Shown piece after piece: positions 23,600-36,700 of a stretch of DNA of 64,000 bases; the stretch's first letter is position 1; each line of letters begins with the position of its first letter. The DNA is from Cyrtodaria siliqua (lineage: Eukaryota > Mollusca > Bivalvia > Adapedonta > Hiatellidae). A program made the translations under genes and the position numbers. The DNA lies in contig JAWPHD010000089.1 in assembly GCA_037043455.1 (NCBI GenBank), forward strand, positions 616,828 through 680,827, given 5' to 3'. The notes below the pieces were generated by a model that worked only from the letters and a program-made list of their open reading frames with translations, was not told where the DNA came from and made no database searches.

Positions 23600-24450
23600 A
23601 TCTTAGAATCCTGTCCTACTCATAATCAGAGATGTATGTTTATTGTTTCCAGTCATAATAATTTTTTTTAAATAAATACACATGAGCCGCAACACACGAA
23701 AACGTCCCTTCGATCTAACAATTTATGACGTCACCGGTAATCAATTAATTACTAATCAAAATTCTCTTTACTTCCGTGTTTTACCTAATTATTATATCAT
23801 AGGGAATATGTTTTCTTAATATAAATAGTTGATGCTATAGAAAATGGTAATTGTTTATGTTTTTTTTTGTTATTTAATCAACGACGTTGCCAAGACGCCG
23901 ACATCAACGTCAAAATTAACGGTTAATAATACAATATTTAAGTTTCAAATTGAGATAAAATCATTTTTAATTAAGATATCAACATAAAATAAAGAGATTT
24001 TTAAAGAGAAAATCACCGTGTTTCATAAACATCAAAAAATATAAACAGTCAAAATTTTGTCTGAAGGGAAGTTTTCGTGTGTTGCGGCTCACATATGTAT
24101 ACCATTTATATACATGTATAGCTATTAATAAATTAATGTAACAAACCTTTTGCACATGGATTTATAATGATGATTATAATACAATTATTACACATATGTT
24201 GCATATTATGCACCATAGTTTGGTATTACGAAAACAATCCTGTCCTACTCCTACTTAGAGATGAATGTTGATTATCAGTCGTCGTTTTTAGTCATAATTA
24301 AAAAAAATAACTACACAAATGTAAACCATGTATACATATCTATTAATAAATTAATGTTACAAACCTTTTGCACATGTACCTATAATGATGATTATCATAC
24401 AATTACTACAAATATGTTGCATAGTATGCACCATAGTTTGGTATTATTTT
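23600..24450 (+). repeat. Direct duplication abutting the GCNT 3' end
   Basis: Unit 1 (about 23,608-24,234, including the insertion at 23,684-24,090) and unit 2 (24,235-24,450) share 'atcctgtcctactc', 'cagtcataat', 'ctattaataaattaatg', 'caaaccttttgcacatg' and 'caccatagtttggtatta'. Unit 2 ends about 10 bp from the GCNT stop codon. The unit without its insertion is about 215 bp. Confidence 0.8.
23684..24090. mobile_element. Inverted-repeat element with ACAT target duplication
   Basis: The left end reads GAGCCGCAACACACGAAAAC and the right end is its exact reverse complement over those 20 bases. ACAT flanks both sides (23,680-23,683 and 24,091-24,094). The second unit of the surrounding duplication has no insert at the matching place (about 24,313), giving an empty site for comparison. 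At 407 bp with no coding frame, it is a non-autonomous DNA element. Confidence 0.8.
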
Positions 24451-24458
24451 TTTTTTTA

Positions 24459-24769
24459 TTAAACTTTGTTCAGCACAAATCCTAATTGACCGTACCATCT
24501 TGAATCGAAGCCTAATTTCCCCATGTATTCGTCTCTCGTATGATTAAAATGCATCTCCTCCGCGCAATCTAACGCAAAATGTTGATAATCTAGATAAAAC
24601 TTGTTTGCAAATATTTCTTTCCTCGTGGCGAGCAAAGGGAGATCACCAGTCCCAAAAACGCAAATCATCCTGACACGCTTTCCATGACATGGCCAATCGT
24701 ATATACTATCTCCCCAGTTCTTGAAACGAGCAACGAATGGTTTTATGTTGGTATCTGTTTCAGGTAGAC
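24459..24769 (-). CDS. GCNT: GCNT exon 3 (C-terminal catalytic end)
   Basis: The acceptor is 'tttattacag' ending at 24,770. The exon opens GT, completing a Gly codon with the last G of exon 2, then reads 'LPETDTNIKPFVARFKNWGD', 'KRVRMICVFGTGDLPLL', 'EIFANKFYLDYQHFALDC' and ends 'LGFVLNKV' with TAA. It contributes 102 residues and the stop. The stop TAA runs straight into TAAAAAA, so AATAAA spans 24,460-24,455: a possible, very early polyadenylation signal. Open sequence upstream of the acceptor (to 24,896) is intronic. Confidence 0.92.
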
Positions 24770-27700
24770 CTGTAATAAATAAAGACATGCAATTTATGTC
24801 CCTTCTTTCCGTGGTACAGTGATTCAGTGGAACCACCTGGACAACAACAATATCAGCTACCAAACGGTATAGGGATTCAAGTCTTGACCATTTCATTTCA
24901 AGTCCATTTCAATATGTTACTAATACAACTCGCGCACTCTCTGAAGTTATAGCACAGTATTAGTCCTAATTCACACATTAACACAATCAAGAAAAGATAG
25001 ATTTTAAACAACATAAGAATAGTATACGCTGAAAGTATACTGTGCATATGTTAAAGTTAAAATGTAAAATAAGTTATCAGTTGACGCTGTGGCCTAATGT
25101 AAAGGTATTGCCAGTTCTGAGTTCTCGATTTCGAATCCTATGTTGAGCGAACTTTTTTATATTGATGTTGCTACAACGAAAATCGGATTAACTAGACGGG
25201 TGTTCCGTGGAACACGTGTACCGCCTGTCAACGCTTTGTCAGTATAACAAGTTTTTTTGGACCCAGATAAATGACCTTGACAAACTGGCTTGAGTAAATT
25301 TTCGCGAAGAAAACAATAAGTATTTAACCCATATAATGATGTCGATGTAGTCATGATACATATATATTGAAATTTTGATGAATGAATGGTGTTTTACGGC
25401 ACGTCGACACATAAATAGGTCATATTGTGCGCAAAAACTCATGAAAAATGAAGAAATGAAGTATTAATTAAAAATTAATGTAAATATATGAAAAATAAGG
25501 GATGAAAAGGTAGCAATATAAACTATATATGTAAATCAACAAATGCCCGTTAACGGGCATATAAACAAGTAAATATATATAAGAACACATTATAATGATT
25601 TATATAGTCTGATTTCTTTGAGGAAATCTAAAACAAGACTAAAATCTATAGTATCAAATAACTCTTTCATGGTATTAACATTGTAGTAACTTTGACGCAT
25701 AGGATCAAAGCCTACACATTCCAACAAGATGTGTTTGACCGTTAACGGTGCAAAGCAGGGTATACATTCTGGTAATTGTTCAGCTTGTAATAAATATGAA
25801 TGAGTATAACGTGTATGTCCTATCCTGCACCGGGCTAGGAGAACTTCTTCTCGACGAATGGGTCTACTAGAAGAACGCCATTCTCCAAGTAACGGTTTAA
25901 TTGAATGGAGTTTATTGTTAACTGACAAATCCCAAGCGGCTTGCCAAGAGTTACGAATAAATGTGTTAATACAACTTTTAAAATCAGTATAAGGTAATTT
26001 AGTATTAGATATATGTAAACCTAATGCTGCTTTAGCAGCACTATCAGCTCTATCATTACCACGTATTCCTACATGGCGTGGAAGCCAGCAGAAAATAATA
26101 ACATTATCAACTATAAGAGAATTGTACTTTTCTAAAAGCTGAAGCACAACTGGGTTATCATGTTTCATATTACCCAGTGCTTGAAGAGATGAAAGGGAAT
26201 CAGAAAATATTACAAAATGATCATCATCAGATTCCTGAATATAATTGAAGGCAAGTTCAATTGCCTTAAGTTCAGCTGAAAAGATAGAGGCCTTGTCAGG
26301 CAGGCGGCTCTTTATGCTGTGTTTGTGAATAACAGCTGCTGCAGCTACCGTATCTCCATCTTTAGAACCATCTGTGTATATATATTGAAAGCTACTACTG
26401 TATTTCGATTTAATTTCATTAAATTTGCTTTGAAAGACAGTAGGGTCTGTACTGGATTTGTTACTTTTACAAAGATCAAAAATAATTATTGGTGTTTCCA
26501 AAGTCCACGGTGGAATTTGTGGTACTTTGTACTTGGCAATTAAATTTAGGTCGATTTCAGTGTCTCTTAATTTTGGTTTAATACGAAGACCAAATGATCG
26601 AATGGCCTTCGGTTTTCGATCAAAAAGAGGTTCATAACTTAGATTAAAAACATTATCGAAAGTTGGGTTTGAAGGGTTAGACTTTAATTTAATGGCGTAT
26701 TGAAGGGCTAATTTGTCCCGTCTGTGAGACAGTGATGGTTCATTAGCTTCAACATATAGACGTTCGGCTGGTGATGTACGAAAGGCACCTAAGGCGAGTC
26801 GTAATCCTTGATTATGTATAGGATCGAGCATCTGTAAGTACGACTTGCGAGTCGATCCATATACTATTGAGCCGTAGTCCAGCTTGGATCTGATAAGAGA
26901 TCTATAAAGTTGTAAAAGTACTTTACGATCTGCTCCCCAATTAGTGTTTGCAACAACTTTAAGTAAATTAAGAGCTTTAAGGCACTTGGCCTTCACGTAT
27001 TTAAGGTGTGGTATAAACGTCAATTTGCGGTCGAAAATAAGACCAAGGAATTTTCTTTCATCCACTACTGGTATTGGTGACCCATCCAGTGTTAGATGAG
27101 GGTTTTCATGATGTTTACGTAATTGACAAAAGTGCATACAATTAGTTTTAGATTTAGAAAATTTAAAACCATTTTTATCCGACCAGGTCTGAAGTTTATT
27201 CAGACATTGTTGCAGTTGTCTCTCAATAGTGTTCATGTTTTTTGCACGATAACGTATGACAAAGTCCTCAACATATACAGAGCAATCCACACCAGGACTG
27301 ATGCATTTAACTATACTGTTAATTTTTGATGAAGAAATATCAATAAATGAGAAAGTTATAGCGAACGTTAAGTTTTCGTAAATAAAACATGTCGATGTTG
27401 TCATGATGAGTATATATTAAAAGTTTGATGAAGAAATATCAAGAAATGAAAAAGTTATAGCCAACGCTAAGTTTTCGTGAAGAAAAAATAAGAGTATTTA
27501 ACCCATATAATGACCTTCAGTGTGACCTTGACCTGTATATTTTAGTATGGTCATGTCGATGTTGTCATGATGAGTATATATTGAAAGTTTGATGAAGAAA
27601 TGAGAAAGTTATAGCCAACGTTAAAAGAGTATGAGAATGGACTTTTGGAAACGGCCGAACACGATACATACGAAATATTGCAGTCTCGGTTTGACCGAGA

Positions 27701-30700
27701 CTGTTCATGAACGGTAATGAAATATGCTTGCTATCGCTCACGCCCTCTAGCCCCGGGTTGAGCAGAACTCAATATTCATAAACTCATTAGTACAGAATTT
27801 TAACCATCCCGAAGATGGCATGCATATGGTGAAGGGACATAGCGACCTTTATAGTTATTACAACCCCCCACCCCCACCCCATGTCCAGCGGCGTATGGTC
27901 CCAGTATATAACAAAATTCTATGCCCTGAAGAGCGAAATAAACAAAACGGAATTTAGTTGGGAGCAGCGGTTATGAAGCCTGCGCAGCACAAGTAACATC
28001 CAAAAGACTAAATCAAAAACCAGACAACATATCCTATGGGTGGTTAAACAATACCCAGAGCCTTTATCGGCCGGAGTAGTGGAACCACCGAATCGAAATT
28101 TAAGTAAGAAAACAAAAGCAATTGAAAATGTATCACCGATATCTAAATATAAGTATCGGGCTCAGCGATCTCCAAAGATCAAATGAAGATTTCGTGGCGG
28201 ACAGACTGACTGACAAAGGGACTGAAAATAGTCAAAGTGATCCCTATGTTTCGCGTTTTTCCTTCGAAAAGGCGACACAAACATGGGTTCACAAACTTGA
28301 ATTTGGTAGTAAATCAAGCGTTAAACCGCTCCCATTTGCTTTAGGTACACGCCCACTAGTATTGTATACAAATAGTAGCTTTAAGTTTACCCTCTGTAAG
28401 ATGACCGAATAGAGATATATCTGGGCTGAAGCTCAATGACGTCACATACTGTGTAAATCTCTCAATACGATGTCCGACACAATAAACCTATAGCCCAGTT
28501 TGGTAATTACTTAAAAAGATGTCCCTTTAAAATCTCTTCACCTTTTAGCACACTTTGCTCACAGGAAGTTGGATATTACAACTCTGCATGTCCAAGAGTA
28601 ATAATTTGCATACCCAATAGTATGAACCCTTACTGTAAATCACTGTTAGACATACATTGCATGGGCAAATTGTTCTATTTAATTAAATATCAGATGACGA
28701 GACACGCTCAATAAAGCTTTTGTATGAAGTAAACATATAAAGCGTGTTTTTCATTAATTGTGTTTTGCTTTTATTTTGGTTCCAAAACAATAAAGAATTA
28801 CCAGAAAAGTTTTGTATTTAGTAAAGCTAAATTATTAACATATTATTCTTCATTGAGGTCAAGTACATTGTATTTATTTTAGCTATAACCTAGATAATAT
28901 TCAATATAGCAATGCTAAACAAAGAAATAACTTTAATCTGGCCTCAACTTATATACCTGAACTGCTCGGTCGGTCATGTAGCATGGCAGCAGTAATAAGC
29001 AAGCTTTCCATGCTTTTTCAATGACCAGTTAGCGTTGGGAAATATCTCTTTACAAGCTCTTCGGTTTTGATATAAGAGAAGTAATTTGCTCACAGAAAGT
29101 TGAAAATATGACAACTCTGTATTTCCTATTAAAGCGTAGCAAACCACGTTACCGAACTGGCGGCATGTTAATTATTTAAATACCATTAAAGGCATAATAA
29201 TTTCAACAAAAAAAATGAATGTTACCGAACGGGGCTTATATATATATACCGTGTAAGTAATAAACTGTTTGTCCGAAATCATTGACCGTTTCAATTTATT
29301 TTTTAGGACATACTATCAGTGATATTGAGCACTATTGCGGTTTACAACGAAAGACGGATTAAAAATGGTTTCACAAGCTTGAATTCGGTAGTAAACCAAG
29401 TGTTAAACCGTTCTCATTAGCTTTAGGTACATAGAAATACAAAAAGATCGGACAGGGAAAGTAGCATTCAAGGAGGACAGTCAACCACAAAACACAGAAA
29501 CAAACACGCAAACAGACAAACAAGGAGGCAAAGGCAATATTAAATGCAAAAGACAACACAAACACAAAAGGGTTGACAATAGGGCTACCGCCTTGGAACG
29601 GTCAGTGGCAAAGTAGGCCACTGGGGGTTTAAACCGGTTCTAGGTTGCACCAAACCTCACACTTACCCTACTGTCATCCCATTAAAACAGGACAGTGCAA
29701 ACAAAGAAATCCCCGCCACGACCCAACCCCCAACCAACAAGGCAGCACCAATAAGCAACACAAGCAAAACACAAACATGCTCGTGTAAATATAACACAAA
29801 AAAACCAATAGCCTAGAAAGCCACAATGAAGGTACTCAATGATTTTTCAGAAGCCAGAGCAGCAAGACAAGCCAACTAGCCTTATATATAGCTATAGTAG
29901 CTTTAAGTTTACCCTCTGTAAGATGACCGAATTGTGGGTTGTGGATTATCCTTTATAATATGTCGAAACACCTAATTGCGGGTTGTGGATTACCCGTACA
30001 CCGAATTGTGGTTTACCTCTTTAAAATGGCGTGATTTGCGATTTACCTTTATAAGCTCCTGGTACACCAAGATGTGGGTTGTGATTTAATGAAGAGAAGA
30101 ACGTTTCATCGGGGACGCTGACGCTTCTTGTCCAGTTGAGGAAGTCTTTGGCTCTTTGATCATGGAGCACGTAATCGACGAATCCACGGTTAACAATGAT
30201 GTGCACGGAACCTTTGGTCGCCACAATGTTGTGCGGCGGAGTGCCAGCTTTCGTCCATCGATCCTTATTCGCTCTAGTGATAAAAAGTGTATTTTGTCAT
30301 TAGTTTTTTTTTGGCAATGCTACATAATGGCCGTTACATGCAGATGCGGCAATTGAAGTGATACTGTCCAATTTCGGGTATTCTTTTATACAATCTGATG
30401 TCTAATCCTGTTGAAATAATGTATATACGGATAAAAAGTCACAGAAAAAGCCTATAGTACAATACGAAAGTTCAACTTCACACTGGTGTAACTATATTTT
30501 AATACAAAAGACGATACAACAGTTTTGCGTTTACCTCTCGACTACTTGAACATATATATGATAATTTTAATGCGGCTTGCCTCTGGATCAAATAGATATT
30601 AGAGAAAACATCTTACATGACACATACACTCTTATCACCGAATTGGAGTTTCGTTAAGTTATAAAAAGACTCCAAATAATTAAACGAAGTTCGCTTTATT

Positions 30701-33700
30701 TAATTAAATGTAAAAAAAGAATATATGCGTACACAATAGCTACTGGCTTTGTCTAGTTCTTGTTATATTTTCAACTTTTTAAAACCATTGTAGGATGCGC
30801 ACACCTGTATGAACTATTTGGTTTTAACAACTCAAGCATCAATTAGATGCCCGTGTTACCTTTTATACAGCTAACCACTATTTACTTCATCCGGGATGAC
30901 CTAGATTTTCGTTTTGTAATTTGAAATAGGAAATCCAATAATGCTTGAAGTCCAAATTACGGAAATGTTTTATCTCTGGTACTCGGGAACACTAATTCGT
31001 ATACTCTAGTTTACTGAAGGTGATATTGTTTCCACGCATATAACTCAGAGCACCCATTTCAATGCTGGTGTAGAAGAAAAGCAAAACAAACTCGCAACTA
31101 TGTTCTCAATGTTCAAATTACTAAACCACAACCATTAGAAGCCCGTTTATAGAGTGCCTGCGCCACTACAAATATCTCCAAACGTTTAACTTCTTGTTTT
31201 ACTGCTGTTAAAGGTCACTTCACACAATATTGTCCTAAAGCTTATGGCAACCCTGGAATAAATTAGTTTCGGTCAATATAAAATTCAGAAGTCGTTCTCG
31301 ATAAATCAACTTGCATTTTCAAGAACTTTTCCACAATTTAGACAATATTACCACGGAATCTCATAAAAGACAAGCTTATAGTTTTTATTGATAAGACTTT
31401 TGCTAGATAAAAAACGTTACTGTTGGCCACATGTGGGATAACAGTGTATTCATAATGTATAACTTATTCACAAAAACTTTGTTCAATCTGTTTTATTGAT
31501 GTTTTGTTTCAAAGGAGGCAAAACCCTTTAAAGAGATACAAGCCAATCTTGACACCGTTAAACCTCGCGGCGTGCTGTTAGTTTGTCAACATAACTTGCA
31601 TATTTGTAAATCATTGTTAATAGATTTTAAAAAGTTCAAAGGAAATTTATTTTTTCGAATTCCTATGCACCAATATTATATTTAACACTTAACCCGATAA
31701 GGACAGGTATAATAACCTTTGCGTCCATTGTAAACGCCAGGTTTTTTGGGGAAATGATCATCAGCCGGACATTGTAAACCCTGAGTTACTCGCAGGCCGA
31801 TCAGGGTTTACAATATTCGCATAAATGGAATGGTCTTAATTCAAAGAAAAAACTGTATATTATATACACTTCTCAAAACTGCTAACTACACCGCTCACGT
31901 TTTGGGTTATATATATCGATGGGTTGAATGTTTTTCAATAAAATAAAAATTTGTCTCATATAGTGCAGATTTGTGTTATTTGTTTATCTAATTACAAACA
32001 ACTATGAAATAATGATATTAACAAAATTATTCATATTTTAAATCGGTGTAGTTGGCTGTTTTGAAAAGTGTATAAAACGTGAGCGGTGTAGTTAGCAGTT
32101 TTGAGAAGTGTATATATATACCGGCTTAAAGGATAAGCCTTTCGTAGAATAACAAAGAAAATGTGAAAACTCCACTTTCTATTACAACTTATGTAAATAT
32201 ATGCAAGCAGAAGTAAAGTCAAAATAATACTGGTGGTCATGTGGTGTAATTTTAATGTTTTATTTTGTATTTTAACTTCAAGATTACCGTGAGTTCCATT
32301 ATTGCTTTACTGCATCTTCAAGATTACCGTGAGTTCCATTATTGTTTTACTGCATCTTCAAGATTACCGTATGTTCCATTATTGTTTTACTGCATCTTCA
32401 AGATTACCGTGTGTTCCATTATTGTTTTACTGCATCTTCAAGATCACCGTATGTTCCATTATTGTTTTACTGCATCTTCAAGATTACCGTGTGTTCCATT
32501 ATTGTTTTACTGCATCTTCAAGATTACCGTATGTTCCATTATTGTTTTACTGTATCTTCAAGATTACCGTGTGTTCCATTATTGTTTTACTGCATCTTCA
32601 AGATTACCGTGTGTTCCATTATTGTTTTACTGCATCTTCAAGATTACCGTGTGTTCCATTATTGTTTTACTGCATCTTCAAGATTACCGTATGTTCCATT
32701 ATTGTTTTACTGCATCTTCAAGATTACCGTGAGTTCCATTATTGTTTTACTGCATCTTCAAGATTACCGTGTGTTCCATTATTGTTTTACTGCATCTTCA
32801 AGAGTATCGTATGTTCCATTATTGTTTTACTGCATCTTCAAGATTACCGTGAGTTCCATTATTGTTTTACTGCATCTTCAAGATTACCGAGTTTCCATTA
32901 TTGTTTTACTGCATCTTCAAGATTACCGTGAGTTCCATTATTGTTTTACTGCATCTTCAAGATTACCGAGTTTCCATTATTGTTTTACTGCATCTTCAAG
33001 ATTACCGTGAGTTCCATTATTGTTTTACTGCATCTTCAAGATTACCGTGAGTTCCATTATTGTTTTACTGCATCTTCAAGATTACCGTGTGTTCCATTAT
33101 TGTTTTACTGCATCTTCAAGATTACCGTGTGTACCATTATTGTTTTACTGCATCTTCAAGATTACCGTGTGTTCCATTATTGTTTTACTGCATCTTCAAG
33201 ATTACCGTGTGTTCCATTATTGTTTTACTGCATCTTCAAGATTACCGTGTGTACCATTATTGTTTTACTGCATCTTCAAGATTACCGTGTGTTCCATTAT
33301 TGTTTTACTGCATCTTCAAGATTACCGTGTGTTCCATTATTGTTTTACTGCATCTTCATGATTACCGTGTGTTCCATTATTGTTTTACTGCATCTTCAAG
33401 ATTACCGTATGTTCCATTATTGTCTTACTGCATCTTCAAGATTACCGTGAGTTCCATTATTGTTTTACTGCATCTTCAAGATTACCGTGTTTCATTATTG
33501 TTTTACTTCATCTTCAAGATTACCGTGTGTTCCATTATTGTTTTACTGCATCTTCAAGATTACCGTGAGTTCCATTATTGTTTTACTGCATCTTCAAGAT
33601 TACCGAGTTTCCATTATTGTTTTACTGCATCTTCAAGATTACCGTGTGTTCCATTATTGTTTTACTGCATCTTCAAGATTACCGTGAGTTCCATTATTGT

Positions 33701-36700
33701 TTTACTGCATCTTCAAGATTACCGTGTGTTCCATTATTGTTTTACTGCATCTTCAAGATTACCGAGAGTTCCATTATTGTTTATTATATCTTCAAGATTA
33801 CCGTGTGTTCCATTATTGTTTTACTGCATCTTCAAGATTACCGTGTGTTCCATTATTGTTTTACTGCATCTTCAAGATTACCGTGTGTACCATTATTGTT
33901 TTACTGCATCTTCAAGATTACCGTGTGTTCCATTATTGTTTTACTGCATCTTCAAGATTACCGTGTGTTCCATTATTGTTTTACTGCATCTTCAAGATTA
34001 CCGTGTGTTCCATAATTGTTTTACTGCATCTTCAAGATTACCGTGTGTACCATTATTGTTTTACTGCATCTTCAAGATTACCGTGTGTTCCATTATTGTT
34101 TTACTGCATCTTCAAGATTACCGAGAGTTCCATTATTGTTTATTATATCTTCAAGATTACCGTGTGTTCCATTATTGTTTTACTGCATCTTCAAGATTAC
34201 CGTGTGTTCCATTATTGTTTTACTGCATCTTCAAGATTACCGTGTGTTCCATTATTGTTTTACTGCATCTTCAAGATTACCGTGTGTTCCATTATTGTTT
34301 TACTGCATCTTCAAGATTACCGTGTGTTCCATTATTGTTTTACTGCATCTTCAAGATTACCGTGTGTACCATTATTGTTTTACTGCATCTTCAAGATTAC
34401 CGAGAGTTCCATTATTGTTTATTATATCTTCAAGATTACCGTGTGTTACATTATTGTTTTACTGCATCTTCAAGATTACCGTGTGTTCCATTATTGTTTT
34501 ACTGCATCTTCAAGATAACCGTGTGTTCCATTATTGTTTTACTGCATCTTCAAGATTACCGTGTGTACCATTATTGTTTTACTGCATCTTCAAGATTACC
34601 GTGTGTTCCATTATTGTTTTACTGCATCTTCAAGATTACCGTGAGTTCCATTATTGTTTTACTGCATCTTCAAGATTACCGTGAGTTCCATTATTGTTTT
34701 ACTGCATCTTCAAGATTACCGTGTGTTCTATTATTGTTTTACTGCATCTTGAGATTGTCTGTTCTGTAGGACATGCGATAAAACTGATCAACAAACCTCT
34801 ATTTTGAGATTGTGTTTATTATGCAAGGCTAGCAGTTACTAGATGACGAACTATTCGTTAAATAGATATTTCATTTTCTCGTACTTTTTCATTTGTTTGC
34901 ATGCATTTTTTATAAAAGGGTAATAAACAAACACAGGTAAACAATACATAAGATCTGTGTAAAAAAAGGACACGTACGCGAGCATCGATGTAAGGCCGCA
35001 CTTAACAATAGCTCAGTTTGTCCAAACCCGAATATAGATTTTTCAGATGGGTGGGTAGGTAAGAAAATTCATGTTTTCCACATGTATGAACTGTTTGTTT
35101 GGACTTAAAACACTACTTTTTGGTGCTTACTAATGATGCTTTTAGTATACTGGGTGCTTATTACAACGGTGAATTTCTTAACTTTGTAAATACAGTTCCT
35201 ATCTAAAACAACTGATAACCAAATTAATAAAGATAAAGAGGAATCATTGATATCACTGATGTGTTTTTTCACTGTCAAAGGGCTATTCAAATTTGACAGG
35301 TAGGGGAGTGAGAAGGCAATGTTAAAAAAATGTTTTGGAGTCGGGTCGATTTTTTTTGACCTTTCTGGCAAACAAACATGTTTTTCGGGCCGATTGTTTA
35401 GGACCGGTCGCTTTCTGGCAAACAAACATGTTTTTAATTATGGTATTTTAATTATGGCCGAAAACACTTTTATATTATAAACAGAATACTTATAGTCAAA
35501 CACGTAACGTTATTGCTTTTATACCCACATCAGCGTCAAATAAAAGCCTAGTGTGTTTTGCTGTTTAATATCCTATTGTTTATATATATGTATAGGGAGA
35601 AATATTTGTGATCTACCAAGGACAGACAACCTTCGGACGAATATGGCAAGGCGCCTAGCTATGACGAGATACACAGAAATTCATTTCCTAAAAAGGATAG
35701 CTGCAACACACGCTGATGAACTGTATCTCTACATCATAACCCACTCATCTGGAGGCACAACTTACATATAGACGCAAACATACATACAAGTATAGCTCAT
35801 ATGAGTGGGCCACATTTAAGCATTCAACCACACACAGCTATATTGAGACAGTGACAATGAAAGGTGCCGGATCTTGGGGATACTGTGAATTCAGTAAATA
35901 TATTAAGGGGAGATAATATGAACTCACTACGGCAACTTTCGAAATTTGGGATCTTGTAAGAGATTCACGTTCACAAAGCAGAATTATATATAAGGAGAAA
36001 TATTATATATATATGTATATAATATATACATATGTGAGGAATTCAACGTTTTGAGTAACTCTTCCAACAATTTACATTTAGTATATGCTTTTTAATATTA
36101 CACATTGTACACTGTTTATTTACCTGCATGTCTAAGCCTAATTATATTCATAACATAATGATGTCATTACTGTAATAAAAGATTTCATTTGATTTAAACA
36201 AATATACGAATCGCACTTGCATATAGTTTAATTGATCTGAAGTAACCTAAACAGTACGTAATACATCATGAACATAAAATGTTGACCTGGATTTGTTCGG
36301 ACCTTGAAATTGTTAGTCAAAATATAAAACTGCCCGTTTTTTAAAGTCAAATGATCAAGTATACAACATCAGTAGAGCGCTGTGGTGTAGTTGAAGAGCG
36401 TTGAACCGGATCAAAAAGTCGTGGGTCCGATCCCTGCCATGACCATATGTGTCCCCGAGGTAGACACTTTATCTGAATTTGCATTGTACTGGTTCTGCAC
36501 AGGAAGACATCGAGAGTGATTGAATGTTTTTATCAAAGGTGTAAAGCAAATAAGCCTTCAAGTGTAGCTCGCACGAGAGTTTCGTGCGCCGACAGTATAT
36601 ATAGTTTTGGCGGATAAAACCCGCTCGTCATTCGAAGTCATTGCATTGTTACATAAAGAGCGTGTACTTATGCCTGGGTAATCCCCCACCCGTCCAGTAT

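Larger units (their letters stand above)
24770..30046 (-). other. GCNT intron 2 (5.3 kb)
   Basis: The donor 'aaag|gtaaatcg' at 30,046 and acceptor at 24,770 are canonical. The intron holds a 5'-truncated LINE inserted in an older repeat, an R2 copy, a Penelope-like 3' fragment and short motifs resembling the edge of exon 2. Confidence 0.85.

Noticed and set aside
24770..24896. Coding sequence upstream of GCNT exon 3 (start at 24,896)
   Set aside because: An acceptor AG lies at 24,771-24,770 and only the downstream residues fit the family; the rest is intron.
27324..27404. N-terminal extension of the LINE protein up to 27,404
   Set aside because: It lies beyond the target-site duplication in the flanking R3 repeat, so it is host DNA that happens to be open.
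28122..28412. 96-codon plus-strand frame as a gene
   Set aside because: No protein-family resemblance; the second copy of the segment at 29,360 is not open.
32265..34769. Very long open frames (up to 569 codons) with a 40-residue repeat on plus
   Set aside because: They exist in all three plus frames at once because the 40-bp unit has no stop in any phase; frame-independent openness is not a coding signature.
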